A stretch of 62,871 nt of DNA from Opitutaceae bacterium (GCA_018667915.1 JABIRI010000153.1:1-62871), one strand, 5' to 3'. Positions 9,038 to 16,731 are shown, counted from the stretch's first letter. Notes: generated by a model not told the origin, from the sequence alone. A program made the numbers and translations.

Positions 9038-10000
9038 ATGAGTGTCGCCTCCCCTGAACCCGAAAAAAATGCCTCCGCCCCGCGCCGTCAGCGACCGCAG
9101 GGTATCCAAGGTTTTCTACTAAGGTTACGTCGCTATGTTCGCGAGCATACCGTCCCTCTCCTTCTCAGTGGGTTGGTCTTCACCTTCTTCGTCGTCTATC
9201 TCGCCAATCGCATCTTCATCCTCATTGGACCCGGTGAGGCTGGCGTGCTCTTCCGCCGTCTGCAAAACGGCACCCAGACAGACCACATCTACGGTGAGGG
9301 CCTATCCATCATCGCGCCTTGGAACCACATGTATATCTACAATGTGCGGGTCCAAGAGCACCCTGAGACCGTTTTGGCCCTCAGTAGCAACGGCCTCACC
9401 ATCAAGGTCGATGTCTCGATGCGGTATTTTCCCGACTACCCCCAATTGCCCATCCTGCACCAGAAAGTTGGCCCGGAATACGCCGCCAGGGTGGTCATTC
9501 CCGAGGTCATAGCTGGCGCACGTGAAGTCATCGGCAAATATAAACCTGACGATCTCTACACGCTCCAAACCAGTGCTATCTCTGATGCGATCATTCGAAG
9601 CGTAGTGAGAAGTTTGAAGGAGAAATTCATCACGCTCGATGACGTAAATATCAAAAATATTTCCCTGCCCCCCATCGTAACCCTCGCGATCGAAAACAAA
9701 CTCAAGGAAGAGCAACTCGCCAAGGAATATGAGTTTCGGATCGAGCGGGAGCATTTCGAAGCCGAGCGGCTCTTCATTCAATCCGGCGGAATCGCCGAGT
9801 TCAATAAAGGCATCATCCCCACCCTCACCCCCGAGCTGCTCCGCTTCAAGGGTATCGAGGCAACCCTCGAACTGTCCGCCTCGCCCAACAGCAAGGTTAT
9901 CGTGATCGGCGGCGGCGGCGATGGCCTCCCCCTTATCCTCAACACTGACGGCGCGTCCCCCGCACCGGTTGATCTCTCGATCCCAGCCCCCAAGAAATAG
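9038..10000 (+). CDS. Membrane-anchored SPFH/prohibitin-family protein
   Basis: 320 residues with one transmembrane helix at about 39-63, followed by the SPFH fold (PGEAGVLFRR; then SLPPIVTLAIENKLKEEQLAKEYEF, which is typical of prohibitins, allowing for its length). Prohibitin-like proteins form large ring complexes on the membrane and act as scaffolds or membrane-protease regulators. The C-terminal 40 residues are Gly/Pro-rich. It starts 19 bases after the peptide-exporter gene, an uncommon pairing; it may stabilise the exporter or organise a membrane patch, but this is inference. It converges on the PotD-like gene. Confidence 0.82.
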   Translation: MSVASPEPEKNASAPRRQRPQGIQGFLLRLRRYVREHTVPLLLSGLVFTFFVVYLANRIFILIGPGEAGVLFRRLQNGTQTDHIYGEGLSIIAPWNHMYIYNVRVQEHPETVLALSSNGLTIKVDVSMRYFPDYPQLPILHQKVGPEYAARVVIPEVIAGAREVIGKYKPDDLYTLQTSAISDAIIRSVVRSLKEKFITLDDVNIKNISLPPIVTLAIENKLKEEQLAKEYEFRIEREHFEAERLFIQSGGIAEFNKGIIPTLTPELLRFKGIEATLELSASPNSKVIVIGGGGDGLPLILNTDGASPAPVDLSIPAPKK

Positions 10001-10063
10001 CCGGACTCAACTGCAGGAGGCGATATCGCAGTCGGGACCGCCAACTCACGAGACGGTTTTTGA

Positions 10064-11134
10064 TTAGTCACGATACGCGGCCCAGATCGAATCGTAGAAA
10101 TGTTGAGCGTCGTTTACGTCCTGAAGCATGAACGTTTTCTCCGGGAGGGGCTGGGCGTAGGACGGAGTGCTCTTTAAGGCTTCCGGCATGTCATCCACGT
10201 CATCGCTCAAACTGTTGGCGTAACTGCTGTGAATTGTGACACGACGGGCGATCTCCGGTCGAAGCACAAAATCAATAAACTGTTTGGCCAAAGCTTTCTG
10301 TGCCGGCTTCGAAGATCTCGGCACCGCTAAGGTATCAATCGTCAGAATCGAACCGTCCTGCGGCAGCACATATTTCACGTCAGCGTTCTGCTCCTTCGCA
10401 TCGGTGATCTCCGGGGACCACGTTGAAACCAACGCTATCTCTTCCTCCGCCAGCAGTTTCCTGCCTTCACTCAAAACAAAACGGGAAGGGCCTCGGGGTG
10501 ACCGGGGTTGAACGATAAATTCCCGCAGCTCCTGCAGCTCAGCTTCAATTTCTGTATTCGGCGAATACCCCAATCCGATCAGTGCCAGACCCAAGGTTTC
10601 ACGAGGCTCGTCCAGCACCGCCAGTCTATCGCCATATGTTCGCCGGAATACCGGTCCAAAATATTCTTTCCAAGTCGCCGGCGGTTCCGAGACGAGGCGC
10701 TCCACGTAGCCAATACCAGCGTAGTTGACCAAATAGGGTATCCCATACTCGAAGTTATCCCCCTGTCCCAAATCGGATTTGTAGTAAAACCGATCAATAT
10801 TCCGCTGATTCGGAATCTCCTCGGGCGGCAACCGTTCCAGCAGATACAAGCGGCGCATCTCAGAGAGCACGTAATTCGACGGCATGATGACATCAAATTC
10901 ACTCCAACTCACTTTAACCCGGGCCATCATCTCATCGTTGCTGCCATAGATGCTCAGTTTTATGCGCGCTCCTGATTCCGCCTCGAAATCAGCCAGCACG
11001 TCGGCGGGGAAATACCCCTCCCATACATAGAGACTCAAGACCGGACGAGGTGCGCGGAAATACCAAAAACCGACGAGAATCAATCCAACGAGGACGACCG
11101 CGACGGACAAAGCTTGGCGATTGGCTTGGGTCAT
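10064..11134 (-). CDS. Spermidine/putrescine-type (PotD-like) periplasmic binding protein
   Basis: 356 residues from the chosen ATG at 11134, which directly precedes an N-terminal membrane anchor (about residues 7-30). The mature part reads LYVWEGYFPADVLADFEAESGARI, MARVKVSWSEFDVIMPSNYV and later TLAVPRSSKPAQKALAKQFIDFVL, characteristic of the PotD/PotF class of solute-binding proteins for polyamines. The open frame continues upstream to 11464, but that would overlap the divergent mbtH gene and lacks homology. No polyamine permease or ATPase gene is next to it. It may be a bystander in the biosynthetic cluster or take up an amine building block. Confidence 0.85.
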   Translation of the reverse strand: MTQANRQALSVAVVLVGLILVGFWYFRAPRPVLSLYVWEGYFPADVLADFEAESGARIKLSIYGSNDEMMARVKVSWSEFDVIMPSNYVLSEMRRLYLLERLPPEEIPNQRNIDRFYYKSDLGQGDNFEYGIPYLVNYAGIGYVERLVSEPPATWKEYFGPVFRRTYGDRLAVLDEPRETLGLALIGLGYSPNTEIEAELQELREFIVQPRSPRGPSRFVLSEGRKLLAEEEIALVSTWSPEITDAKEQNADVKYVLPQDGSILTIDTLAVPRSSKPAQKALAKQFIDFVLRPEIARRVTIHSSYANSLSDDVDDMPEALKSTPSYAQPLPEKTFMLQDVNDAQHFYDSIWAAYRD

Positions 11135-11269
11135 TAAAAGACGAAGCAATAGTTCCCTCCGCACGGGCGCAACCCATGACTGCAACTCCCTTTCTATTTT
11201 GCTCTGGCCACCGCGTTCGCCGGACCAGTAAATCCTCATCGAGATCAACTCTGTATCTTTTATCCGTCC

Positions 11270-11500
11270 ATGACCACGCCCTCCCCCAACGCCGAAACCT
11301 ACAAGGTTGTGATCAATCACGAGGAACAATACTCGATCTGGCCCTCCTACCGGGAGAATGCACCCGGTTGGAATGACGAAGGGTTCAGCGGCCCCAAAGA
11401 CGCCTGCTTGGCGCATATCAAATCCGTCTGGACCGACATGCGCCCTCTCAGTCTGCGCAAGCACATGGCGGCCGCCGCCTCGACCGAGCTCAACAACTGA
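11270..11500 (+). CDS. MbtH-family NRPS accessory protein
   Basis: 76 residues. The family signature is clear: [10 protein letters not shown] near the N-terminus, a central GW, and the C-terminal block [18 protein letters not shown]. MbtH proteins bind adenylation domains and are needed for their solubility or activity, so the partner is probably the NRPS at 2828-6322 or another adenylation domain outside the window. The stop codon lies 8 bases before the thioesterase start, indicating one transcript. It diverges from the PotD-like gene across about 135 bases. Confidence 0.95.
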   Translation: MTTPSPNAETYKVVINHEEQYSIWPSYRENAPGWNDEGFSGPKDACLAHIKSVWTDMRPLSLRKHMAAAASTELNN

Positions 11501-11508
11501 GCGACGGC

Positions 11509-12273
11509 ATGCTGTCCGTCCTACCCGCGAGCCCCTGGTTCAGCTGCCCCCGCCCGACTCCTGCGGCTCGGTTGAGGTATTGGTGTATGCCTTACGCCGG
11601 CGGCGGAGCCGCTGCCTGGTATCCGTGGGCCTCGCACGTCGGCCCCGTCGCCGAACTCGTAGCCATACGGCTCCCCGCCCGCGAAAGCCGACTGGCCGAA
11701 CCCGCAGCCACCGACCTCCTGACTCTCTCCCGCGACCTCGCGACCGCCATCGCTCCCCATACCGGTGAACCCTACGCCCTCGGCGGACACAGCATGGGCG
11801 CCTTGCTCGCCTTCGAAGTCGCTCGCGAGCTTCGCCGGCGCAGATCGCCGCCACCGGTAGCCCTGATCGCATCCGGCGCCCGCGCTCCCGACTGCCCCCG
11901 CACCGAGCCCGATCTTCACCACCTACCTGACGACGACTTCATTCGTGAAGTCGATCAACGCTACCAAGGGATTCCCCCTGCCTTGCTCGCCAATCGAGAG
12001 TTCCTCGATCTCTTCTTGCCGGCTTTGCGCGGCGACCTGACTGCCTTCGAAACCTACCGTCATCACACGGAACCTCCGCTCGACTTTCCCCTCTTATCGC
12101 TTTTGGGCGACCGCGACCCCCGCGTATCCCCAGATCAGGCGCAAGCGTGGCGCACTCACACCACCAGCGATTTTATGTCGGCAACGTTTCCCGCCGGACA
12201 TTTTTTTCTGCCCCAGCAAATCGCAGCGGTTACCGGAAAAATTCGGGAGTTTCTCGTCCGCGCCGTGGCTTGA
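11509..12273 (+). CDS. Type II (editing) thioesterase of the NRPS/PKS cluster
   Basis: 254 residues with an alpha/beta-hydrolase fold. The nucleophile elbow is GHSMGA with Ser95; the acid and base of the triad are likely Asp in LLGDRDPRV and His in PAGHFF. PYAGGGAAAWYPW near the N-terminus is typical of GrsT-like stand-alone thioesterases. Such enzymes remove misprimed acyl groups from carrier domains. Because the NRPS in view has no terminal thioesterase, this protein might also take part in release, although that is less usual. It is coupled to the mbtH gene. Confidence 0.92.
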   Translation: MLSVLPASPWFSCPRPTPAARLRYWCMPYAGGGAAAWYPWASHVGPVAELVAIRLPARESRLAEPAATDLLTLSRDLATAIAPHTGEPYALGGHSMGALLAFEVARELRRRRSPPPVALIASGARAPDCPRTEPDLHHLPDDDFIREVDQRYQGIPPALLANREFLDLFLPALRGDLTAFETYRHHTEPPLDFPLLSLLGDRDPRVSPDQAQAWRTHTTSDFMSATFPAGHFFLPQQIAAVTGKIREFLVRAVA

Positions 12274-12334
12274 TTGAGACGTTGTCACGATGAGCTCGTG
12301 GCCGACAGAAAGCGGCCTTTAAACTTGCGTCGTT

Positions 12335-12354
12335 GAGACTCAGCTCTGAGTCTC
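12335..12354. repeat. Perfect 9-bp inverted repeat, possible operator
   Basis: GAGACTCAG is followed after two bases by its exact complement CTGAGTCTC. The dyad lies 36 bases before the ATG of the first DUF697-like gene and 61 bases after the thioesterase stop. There is no T-run after it, so an operator is more likely than a terminator, but a hairpin terminator for the thioesterase transcript is not excluded. Confidence 0.4.
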
Positions 12355-12390
12355 GAGGTCAAAGCGCCATTCGACAACCATTTCTGAATT

Positions 12391-12903
12391 ATGTCCACCG
12401 CCACCCTATCCGTCTCAAAACAATCTGAAGCCGAGGAAATCGTAAACACCTACATTCCTTGGTCGATGGGAGTGGGATTAATTCCTGTTCCTATCGCCGA
12501 CGTTGCCGCGCTCACGGGTGTGCAAGTCAAAATGCTCGCCGAGCTCTCTAAGCACTATGGCGTCGAATTTTCTGAAAATCGGGGCAAGTCCATCGTACTT
12601 TCGCTGCTTGGCAGCTTGGGCACCACCACCCTCGCACTCGGCACGGTGGGAAGTATCGTGAAGAGCATCCCTGGCATCGGCACATGGTTGGGGGCCGCAA
12701 CGCTTCCGGTCTTCGGTGCCGCCGTCACCTACGCGGCCGGTAAAGTCTTCATCCAACACTTTGAATCCGGCGGAACCTTCCTCAATTTCGACGGAATGAA
12801 AGCAAAACAAGCTTTCGCTGAAACCTTCGAAGAAGGTAAGAAAGAAGCGGCGGCCATGGGTAAAAAAGTGGACGCCACACTCTCCAAGACTCTCGACATA
12901 TAA
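12391..12903 (+). CDS. DUF697-like membrane protein, copy 1
   Basis: 170 residues. The protein resembles the DUF697 (YcjF-like) family: an amphipathic start, LIPVPIADVAALTGVQVKML, two hydrophobic helical hairpins around 65-110, and the C-terminal mark HFESGGTFLNFD. It is the first of three paralogues within 2.6 kb; the other two share the VxxxGxQLK/RMLxELSxxY block and the GGxxLDFD end. A charged helical tail (KQAFAETFEEGKKEAAA) follows. The function of the family is unknown; the sequence indicates an inner-membrane protein. A dyad at 12335-12354 precedes it. Confidence 0.75.
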   Translation: MSTATLSVSKQSEAEEIVNTYIPWSMGVGLIPVPIADVAALTGVQVKMLAELSKHYGVEFSENRGKSIVLSLLGSLGTTTLALGTVGSIVKSIPGIGTWLGAATLPVFGAAVTYAAGKVFIQHFESGGTFLNFDGMKAKQAFAETFEEGKKEAAAMGKKVDATLSKTLDI

Positions 12904-12909
12904 GTCTCG

Positions 12910-12944
12910 TAATCAGACCATAACAAAACCTATATAATACTATC
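12910..12944 (+). promoter_or_regulatory. Promoter with a perfect -10 box for the small membrane protein gene
   Basis: TATAAT at 12933-12938 sits only six bases before the ATG at 12945. Transcription from this box would begin at or within a base or two of the start codon, giving a leaderless message. The -35 region near 12910-12915 (TAATCA) is poor. Confidence 0.45.
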
Positions 12945-13124
12945 ATGCTCGTTTCTTTCATTATCCTGCTCGTCCTCAGTGCAATCGTCGGCTATGTCGG
13001 CAAAGACCGTAAGTTCGGTTTCTGGGGTTACTTCTTTTTCTCCGTTCTCTTCACGCCAATCATCGGCTTGATCATCACCTTCGCTTCCGACAAGCGTCCC
13101 GCTCCTGAAGTCGCTTCGGCTTGA
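12945..13124 (+). CDS. Small membrane protein of 59 residues, function unknown
   Basis: The reading frame encodes MLVSFIILLVLSAIVGYVGK, then GFWGYFFFSVLFTPIIGLII and a short charged tail ending SDKRPAPEVASA. Two hydrophobic segments (about 1-17 and 25-48) flank a basic turn, which fits a hairpin in the inner membrane. The motif G-F-W-G followed by SxLFxPIIGLI is seen in many short uncharacterised bacterial membrane proteins. The gene has its own -10 box and a strong terminator, so it seems to be a single-gene unit inside the DUF697/ParA block. Confidence 0.7.
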   Translation: MLVSFIILLVLSAIVGYVGKDRKFGFWGYFFFSVLFTPIIGLIITFASDKRPAPEVASA

Positions 13125-13138
13125 TCGACACTTTTCTA

Positions 13139-13168
13139 ACTCCCGGGTTTGCGCCCGGGAGTTTTTTT
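13139..13168 (+). terminator. Rho-independent terminator
   Basis: The 8-bp stem CTCCCGGG/CCCGGGAG (13140-13147 with 13154-13161) has a 6-base loop and is followed by seven T residues. It lies 15 bases after the stop of the 59-residue membrane protein gene and separates that unit from the ParA operon. Confidence 0.92.
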
Positions 13169-13189
13169 ATGCCCTAAACCTAAGCCTCC

Positions 13190-13789
13190 ATGCCGCTGAC
13201 CATCACGATATGCAATGGCAAGGGCGGTGCCGGCAAGACCACCCTTTCAGTCTTACTGGCGACCGCATTTAATCACGCCGGTCACGCCGCGGCATTGCTC
13301 GATCGCGACCCGCAAGCTACCGCCAGCCGTTGGCTGAACGAAACGGGTGACGTGCCGGTTGCCCCAGCCGATGGCAGTGGAGACCATCGTCTCCTGATCA
13401 TCGACACGCCTCCCCGCCTTGATTCTCACCTGCTGCATGATGCACTGAGCCAGTCCCATATCGCGATCATCGTCACATCGCCGTCACCGGCCGATCTGTG
13501 GTCGTCGCAGGACACCGTCGCAACCGTTCGCCAGCATCTTCCCGCGGGTGGCCACGCCCGCCTTCTGTTCAATCAAGTGCAAGCCCGCACCGTGCTGGCA
13601 CGAGGTGTCGATAATCTCGCCGCCAGAATCGGTCTGCCCGCCCTCAAAACCCGTATCGGCCGGCGCCAAACGTTTCAACATGCCCCCCTGCTCGGCTGGT
13701 CCGCGCTCGACGCGGTGAGCCGCGAGGAGCTTCTCCAAGCCGCCCTCGAAATTGCCTCCCTTGCCCCTCCGCCCCCCGCATCGTCATGA
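13190..13789 (+). CDS. ParA/MinD-family partition ATPase
   Basis: 199 residues. The deviant Walker A motif KGGAGKTT is at 11-18 (signature Lys11), the A' motif LLDRDPQATASRW follows at about 35-47, and LLIIDTPP is Walker B. The length and simple architecture fit the small ParA proteins that position plasmids, chemoreceptor arrays or protein organelles rather than chromosomal ParA with a DNA-binding N-terminus. No parB or parS-like feature is near. Its stop overlaps the start of the second DUF697-like gene by four bases (ATGA), so the two products are translationally coupled and probably act together. Confidence 0.88.
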   Translation: MPLTITICNGKGGAGKTTLSVLLATAFNHAGHAAALLDRDPQATASRWLNETGDVPVAPADGSGDHRLLIIDTPPRLDSHLLHDALSQSHIAIIVTSPSPADLWSSQDTVATVRQHLPAGGHARLLFNQVQARTVLARGVDNLAARIGLPALKTRIGRRQTFQHAPLLGWSALDAVSREELLQAALEIASLAPPPPASS

Positions 13790-14460
13790 AGAAAAGCGAC
13801 AAACTCCTCGCCAAGCTGAACCAATCGTTAGCCCCGGAAAAAGAGGCGCCCACCCCTACGGTCAGTTCACCTTCTCCGAAACGGAACCCCCGTAAGCCTC
13901 GCCCGAAAAAACCGGCCGCGCCCCCCAAGACCACCCGTCGCAAGCCAGCTGCGACAGCGCCCGCCCCCGCACTTTCACCGATTCCCGAACCGCCGCCCGC
14001 TGCCTCCCCCCCGGATCGTGCGGCTCAGGCCCGCGATCTGGTCAATCAACACCTCGGGCTATCCCTGGGGGCGGGAATGATCCCCATGCCTATCGTCGAC
14101 GTTGTCGCCATTTCGGGGATACAACTGAAACTGATCACCGAACTCTCCCGTCTCTACGACGTGCCCTTCACCCGTCATCGGGCGCAAGCTATCCTGCTCT
14201 CCCTTTTCGCCGGAGTGGGTTCCTTCTCCTTGGCCACGGGGGTGTTCGGCAGCCTTCTAAAAACGCTGCCTGGAGCCGGGAGTCTTCTCGGCGCGGCGAC
14301 GCTCCCCGTGACGGCCACTGCCTTAACCTATGCGGTCGGTCACGTGTTTATTGAACACTTTGAAACGGGAGGCACATTGCTGGACTTCGATACCACCACC
14401 GCCAAGCGCAAGTTCGAGGGACTCGTCGCCGAGGGCCGCGAAAAATGGCAAAATCGGTAG
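13786..14460 (+). CDS. DUF697-like membrane protein, copy 2, with basic Pro-rich N-terminal extension
   Basis: 224 residues. The first 80 are rich in Lys, Arg, Pro and Ala (KPRPKKPAAPPKTTRRKPAA and similar) and look disordered. Residues from about 82 match copy 1: MIPMPIVDVVAISGIQLKL, a hydrophobic core, and HFETGGTLLDFD near the end. Positively charged disordered N-termini are how many ParA partner proteins stimulate the ATPase, so this protein is a candidate ParA partner; that is inference from layout. Overlaps: ATGA with parA before it and 16 bases with copy 3 after it. Confidence 0.72.
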   Translation: MKKSDKLLAKLNQSLAPEKEAPTPTVSSPSPKRNPRKPRPKKPAAPPKTTRRKPAATAPAPALSPIPEPPPAASPPDRAAQARDLVNQHLGLSLGAGMIPMPIVDVVAISGIQLKLITELSRLYDVPFTRHRAQAILLSLFAGVGSFSLATGVFGSLLKTLPGAGSLLGAATLPVTATALTYAVGHVFIEHFETGGTLLDFDTTTAKRKFEGLVAEGREKWQNR

Positions 14461-15005
14461 ACTCAATCACCGTCGAGACGCTGTCCTCGACCACCGAACC
14501 GCTGGCTCCGACTCCCCCTCCCGTGGTCTCGCCGGCACTAAGGGCTCATGCCCGCCGTCTCGTGCGCGATAACGCTGCAACTTGCGCGGTAATTTCTTTT
14601 GTGCCCGCGCCTTTTCTCGGCAGCGTCGGCATCTCGGCTCTACAACTCCGCATGCTCGCAGAATTGTCAGAACTTTACGGCGTGCCATTTTCTCAAAATG
14701 TGGCCCGTTCCTTGGTCGCGGCATCTGTGGGCGGTGTGCTCAACTCTGTTCTGGCCCGCAATCCCGTCTCCCATGCCCTGCGCGACTGGGTCAATGTGCA
14801 TCTCTCCGTCATTGCGCTCCCGTTACGACTGCTTACCGGACCGGTGCTCATGGCAGCCTACACCTACATTCTCGGAAATGCGTTTGTTCGCCACTACGAA
14901 AAAGGCGGAGCTTACTTGGACTTTGACTGGCAACTCTTTCGTTACGAGCTCGCCAGCAAACTCGGTCTTCCGCGGCCCTTGCTACTTAAAACGGTGAAAA
15001 CGTAA
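14445..15005 (+). CDS. DUF697-like membrane protein, copy 3 (divergent)
   Basis: 186 residues. It keeps the family frame (ISALQLRMLAELSELYGVPF, then two hydrophobic stretches, then HYEKGGAYLDFD) but differs more than copies 1 and 2 in the first membrane segment. The start overlaps the end of copy 2 by 16 bases. The 3' end overlaps the convergent phosphopantetheinyl transferase gene by 20 bases. Function unknown; membership of a ParA-linked membrane complex is inferred from the operon. Confidence 0.7.
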   Translation: MAKSVDSITVETLSSTTEPLAPTPPPVVSPALRAHARRLVRDNAATCAVISFVPAPFLGSVGISALQLRMLAELSELYGVPFSQNVARSLVAASVGGVLNSVLARNPVSHALRDWVNVHLSVIALPLRLLTGPVLMAAYTYILGNAFVRHYEKGGAYLDFDWQLFRYELASKLGLPRPLLLKTVKT

Positions 15006-15786
15006 AGGTCTCCATCCGCGGTTTCTGCAACGAGGCCACGGCTAAGGTCGCCGCGTAGCCTGCGTCGGGCGACACCGCCACCAACCGCCAATCAGTCCCT
15101 GCCTGCGGATGTTCACGATCCCACAAAATTGCAGGCTCCTCCCCCGGCGCCAATTCCACCGCAAAACTGTCCAGCGCCTTCATCAGACCCACTCCCAGAC
15201 CCTTCAGGTAGGATTCTTTTCGGGTCCATGCTTCAAAAAATACCTGCCGTTGGTGATCCATGGAGATGGTCGCCCAACTCGCCTGTTCCGGGGCGGAAAA
15301 GAATCCCGAGACCAGCTCGTCCCGCTCGATCTCGCGATGCTGTTCTACATCAATGCCCAAGGGCATCCCCGGAGAAAAGGCCATCATCACCCACGCCCCC
15401 GAGTGCGACACGTTGAACTCCACCCGCGGCACTCCGCGGTGCGACTCACCCAAAACGGGTTTACCCTTCATTTCCGCCGCAAAGGAAATTTCTCTGGGCT
15501 CCTGACTCAGGTATCCGCCAAGTAGCACGCGCAATCCCACGCGCGCTACCGCCTCGCGATCGGCATCTTCCCGCCGATGCTTGCGTTGGATTTTCTCCCG
15601 CTCCCGTGCCGTCAGCACTTCATATCGTTCGTTGGCCCAGCTTACCAACGGATCCACCGCCAACCGCCAGACGTGCACCCTCCCGGCCAAAAGATCACCT
15701 CCGCCCGCTTTCGCCGTCCAAAACTTGCTATCATTGCTCGGCACTCCTTTACGCTGTGAAAAGGAAGCCGTGCGAAGCGAGCGCAT
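14986..15786 (-). CDS. Sfp-type 4'-phosphopantetheinyl transferase
   Basis: 266 residues from the ATG at 15786; a TTG at 15804 is also in frame. The magnesium-binding motif GIDVE (Asp146, Glu148) and the second block FEAWTRKESYLKGLG (Trp187, Lys190, Glu191, Lys195) are intact, as is VEFNVSHSG. The enzyme transfers phosphopantetheine from coenzyme A to the conserved serine of carrier domains, here the ACP of the FAAL-PKS and the PCP of the NRPS. Its presence closes the right side of the biosynthetic cluster. The 3' end overlaps the convergent DUF697 copy 3 gene. Confidence 0.93.
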   Translation of the reverse strand: MRSLRTASFSQRKGVPSNDSKFWTAKAGGGDLLAGRVHVWRLAVDPLVSWANERYEVLTAREREKIQRKHRREDADREAVARVGLRVLLGGYLSQEPREISFAAEMKGKPVLGESHRGVPRVEFNVSHSGAWVMMAFSPGMPLGIDVEQHREIERDELVSGFFSAPEQASWATISMDHQRQVFFEAWTRKESYLKGLGVGLMKALDSFAVELAPGEEPAILWDREHPQAGTDWRLVAVSPDAGYAATLAVASLQKPRMETFTFSPF

Positions 15787-16133
15787 TTCACGATAACACG
15801 CCAATCCCCACCCACAGTTCGGTGCCGATCATATCAGGTCCCGACAGAGTAGTCCTCCTTCTCCGAAGACTTCGGCGGGCAAGTCAACGAGACATCTCGC
15901 CATAGTTTCACGAACTGAAACGACCGCGGATGGTGGAGGCCTGTGCGCCATAGCTTCAGGCGGGAATCGTCTATCCGGCGCCAGCCGGATGGTTTGACAC
16001 GCGCGACGAGCGCGAAGCGCTCGAGGATGTGGTTCGATGCCCGCCTTGGGCGAAGCGATTAAATCGCACGATTCAAAGCCCGCCTTCGTCAAGACTACGG
16101 CGGGCATTTTTCTTTCTAAATTAGAAAGAAAAA
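15787..16133. other. Gene-free stretch with GC-rich inverted repeats
   Basis: No credible gene is seen in these 347 bases. GCCCGCC/GGCGGGC motifs recur: near 15877-15885, 16039-16045, and as a hairpin at 16079-16106 (GCCCGCC...GGCGGGC followed by ATTTTT). A second, AT-rich hairpin (TTTCTTTCTAA/TTAGAAAGAAA) covers about 16109-16133, immediately after the tmRNA 3' end, and probably serves as the tmRNA terminator on the minus strand. The central part contains CATAGCTTCAGGCGGGAATCG, which reads like a degenerate repeat unit. Confidence 0.5.
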
Positions 16134-16491
16134 TGGTGGAGGTGGCGGGAATCGAACCCGCGTCCTCTCGGCATTCTCGCAACGCATCTACCGGCATAGG
16201 TTCAATTTAATATCGAGACTGGCAGGCGATGAACCCGGCCAAACCAGCCCCTAACCCCCGGGTCGAAGATACGACGCTAACTCCGCGGGTCGCAGAAAGC
16301 GCTATGCCTGAAGTCGGCGATCACGTCAGCTATCAGGTGTCACTGGGCGATCGTCACTGCGTTAATTAAGCAGCGAGGGGCATTTCTTCGTAGGTGCCAT
16401 TTATGTTTTTTTGAAGGAGTTTTAACGAGCAACCTTCATACTCGACCGGCAGCGAGACAATCCAACCAAGAGTCGAATCCAGAACACCCCC
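16134..16491 (-). ncRNA. ssrA: Transfer-messenger RNA (tmRNA)
   Basis: The 5' end GGGGGTGTTCTGGATTCGAC (from 16491) pairs with the 3' acceptor end CACCTCC-ACCA (to 16134), preceded by the T arm GCGGGTTCGATTCCCGC. The tag reading frame ends at the TAA at 16368-16366 and encodes a peptide finishing NGTYEEMPLAA, so the LAA degradation signal is present. The exact resume codon is not certain; it lies near 16401-16407. The molecule rescues stalled ribosomes with SmpB. Length 358 nt is normal for a one-piece tmRNA. A hairpin dyad lies just upstream at 16518-16538. Confidence 0.95.
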
Positions 16492-16517
16492 ATAGCCATC
16501 TACAGGTCATGTGTTCC

Positions 16518-16538
16518 GATTGAGTATCTCACTCAATC
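16518..16538. repeat. 8-bp inverted repeat upstream of tmRNA
   Basis: GATTGAGT and ACTCAATC are separated by five bases. The dyad lies 27 bases upstream of the tmRNA 5' end, roughly over the -35 region of its promoter, so it may be a regulator site. The rest of the 16492-16731 gap shows nothing recognisable apart from promoter space for the gene at 16732. Confidence 0.35.
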
Positions 16539-16731
16539 AAAGAACAGGACCGCAGAACGTGGCAGGCATTCGCCTAAATGCAAGTGCGACCTCTCAATCC
16601 CGTACCCGCTCGGTCCGCCTTATCCCCACCTGTAATCGCCTCAAAAATCATCCCTAAGAAACCCATTCCAATTTCGTAGGTCTAGTGATTAGATCCCTAC
16701 CGGCTGGCCGCCTCATCCTAAATCCCTCCCC

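Noticed and set aside
11135-11464. Upstream extension of the PotD-like gene
   Set aside because: It would overlap the divergent mbtH gene and does not resemble the family; the ATG at 11134 fits the membrane anchor.
15829-16197. A 122-codon open frame on the minus strand overlapping tmRNA
   Set aside because: Its first part lies inside the tmRNA gene, and the product has no recognisable domain.
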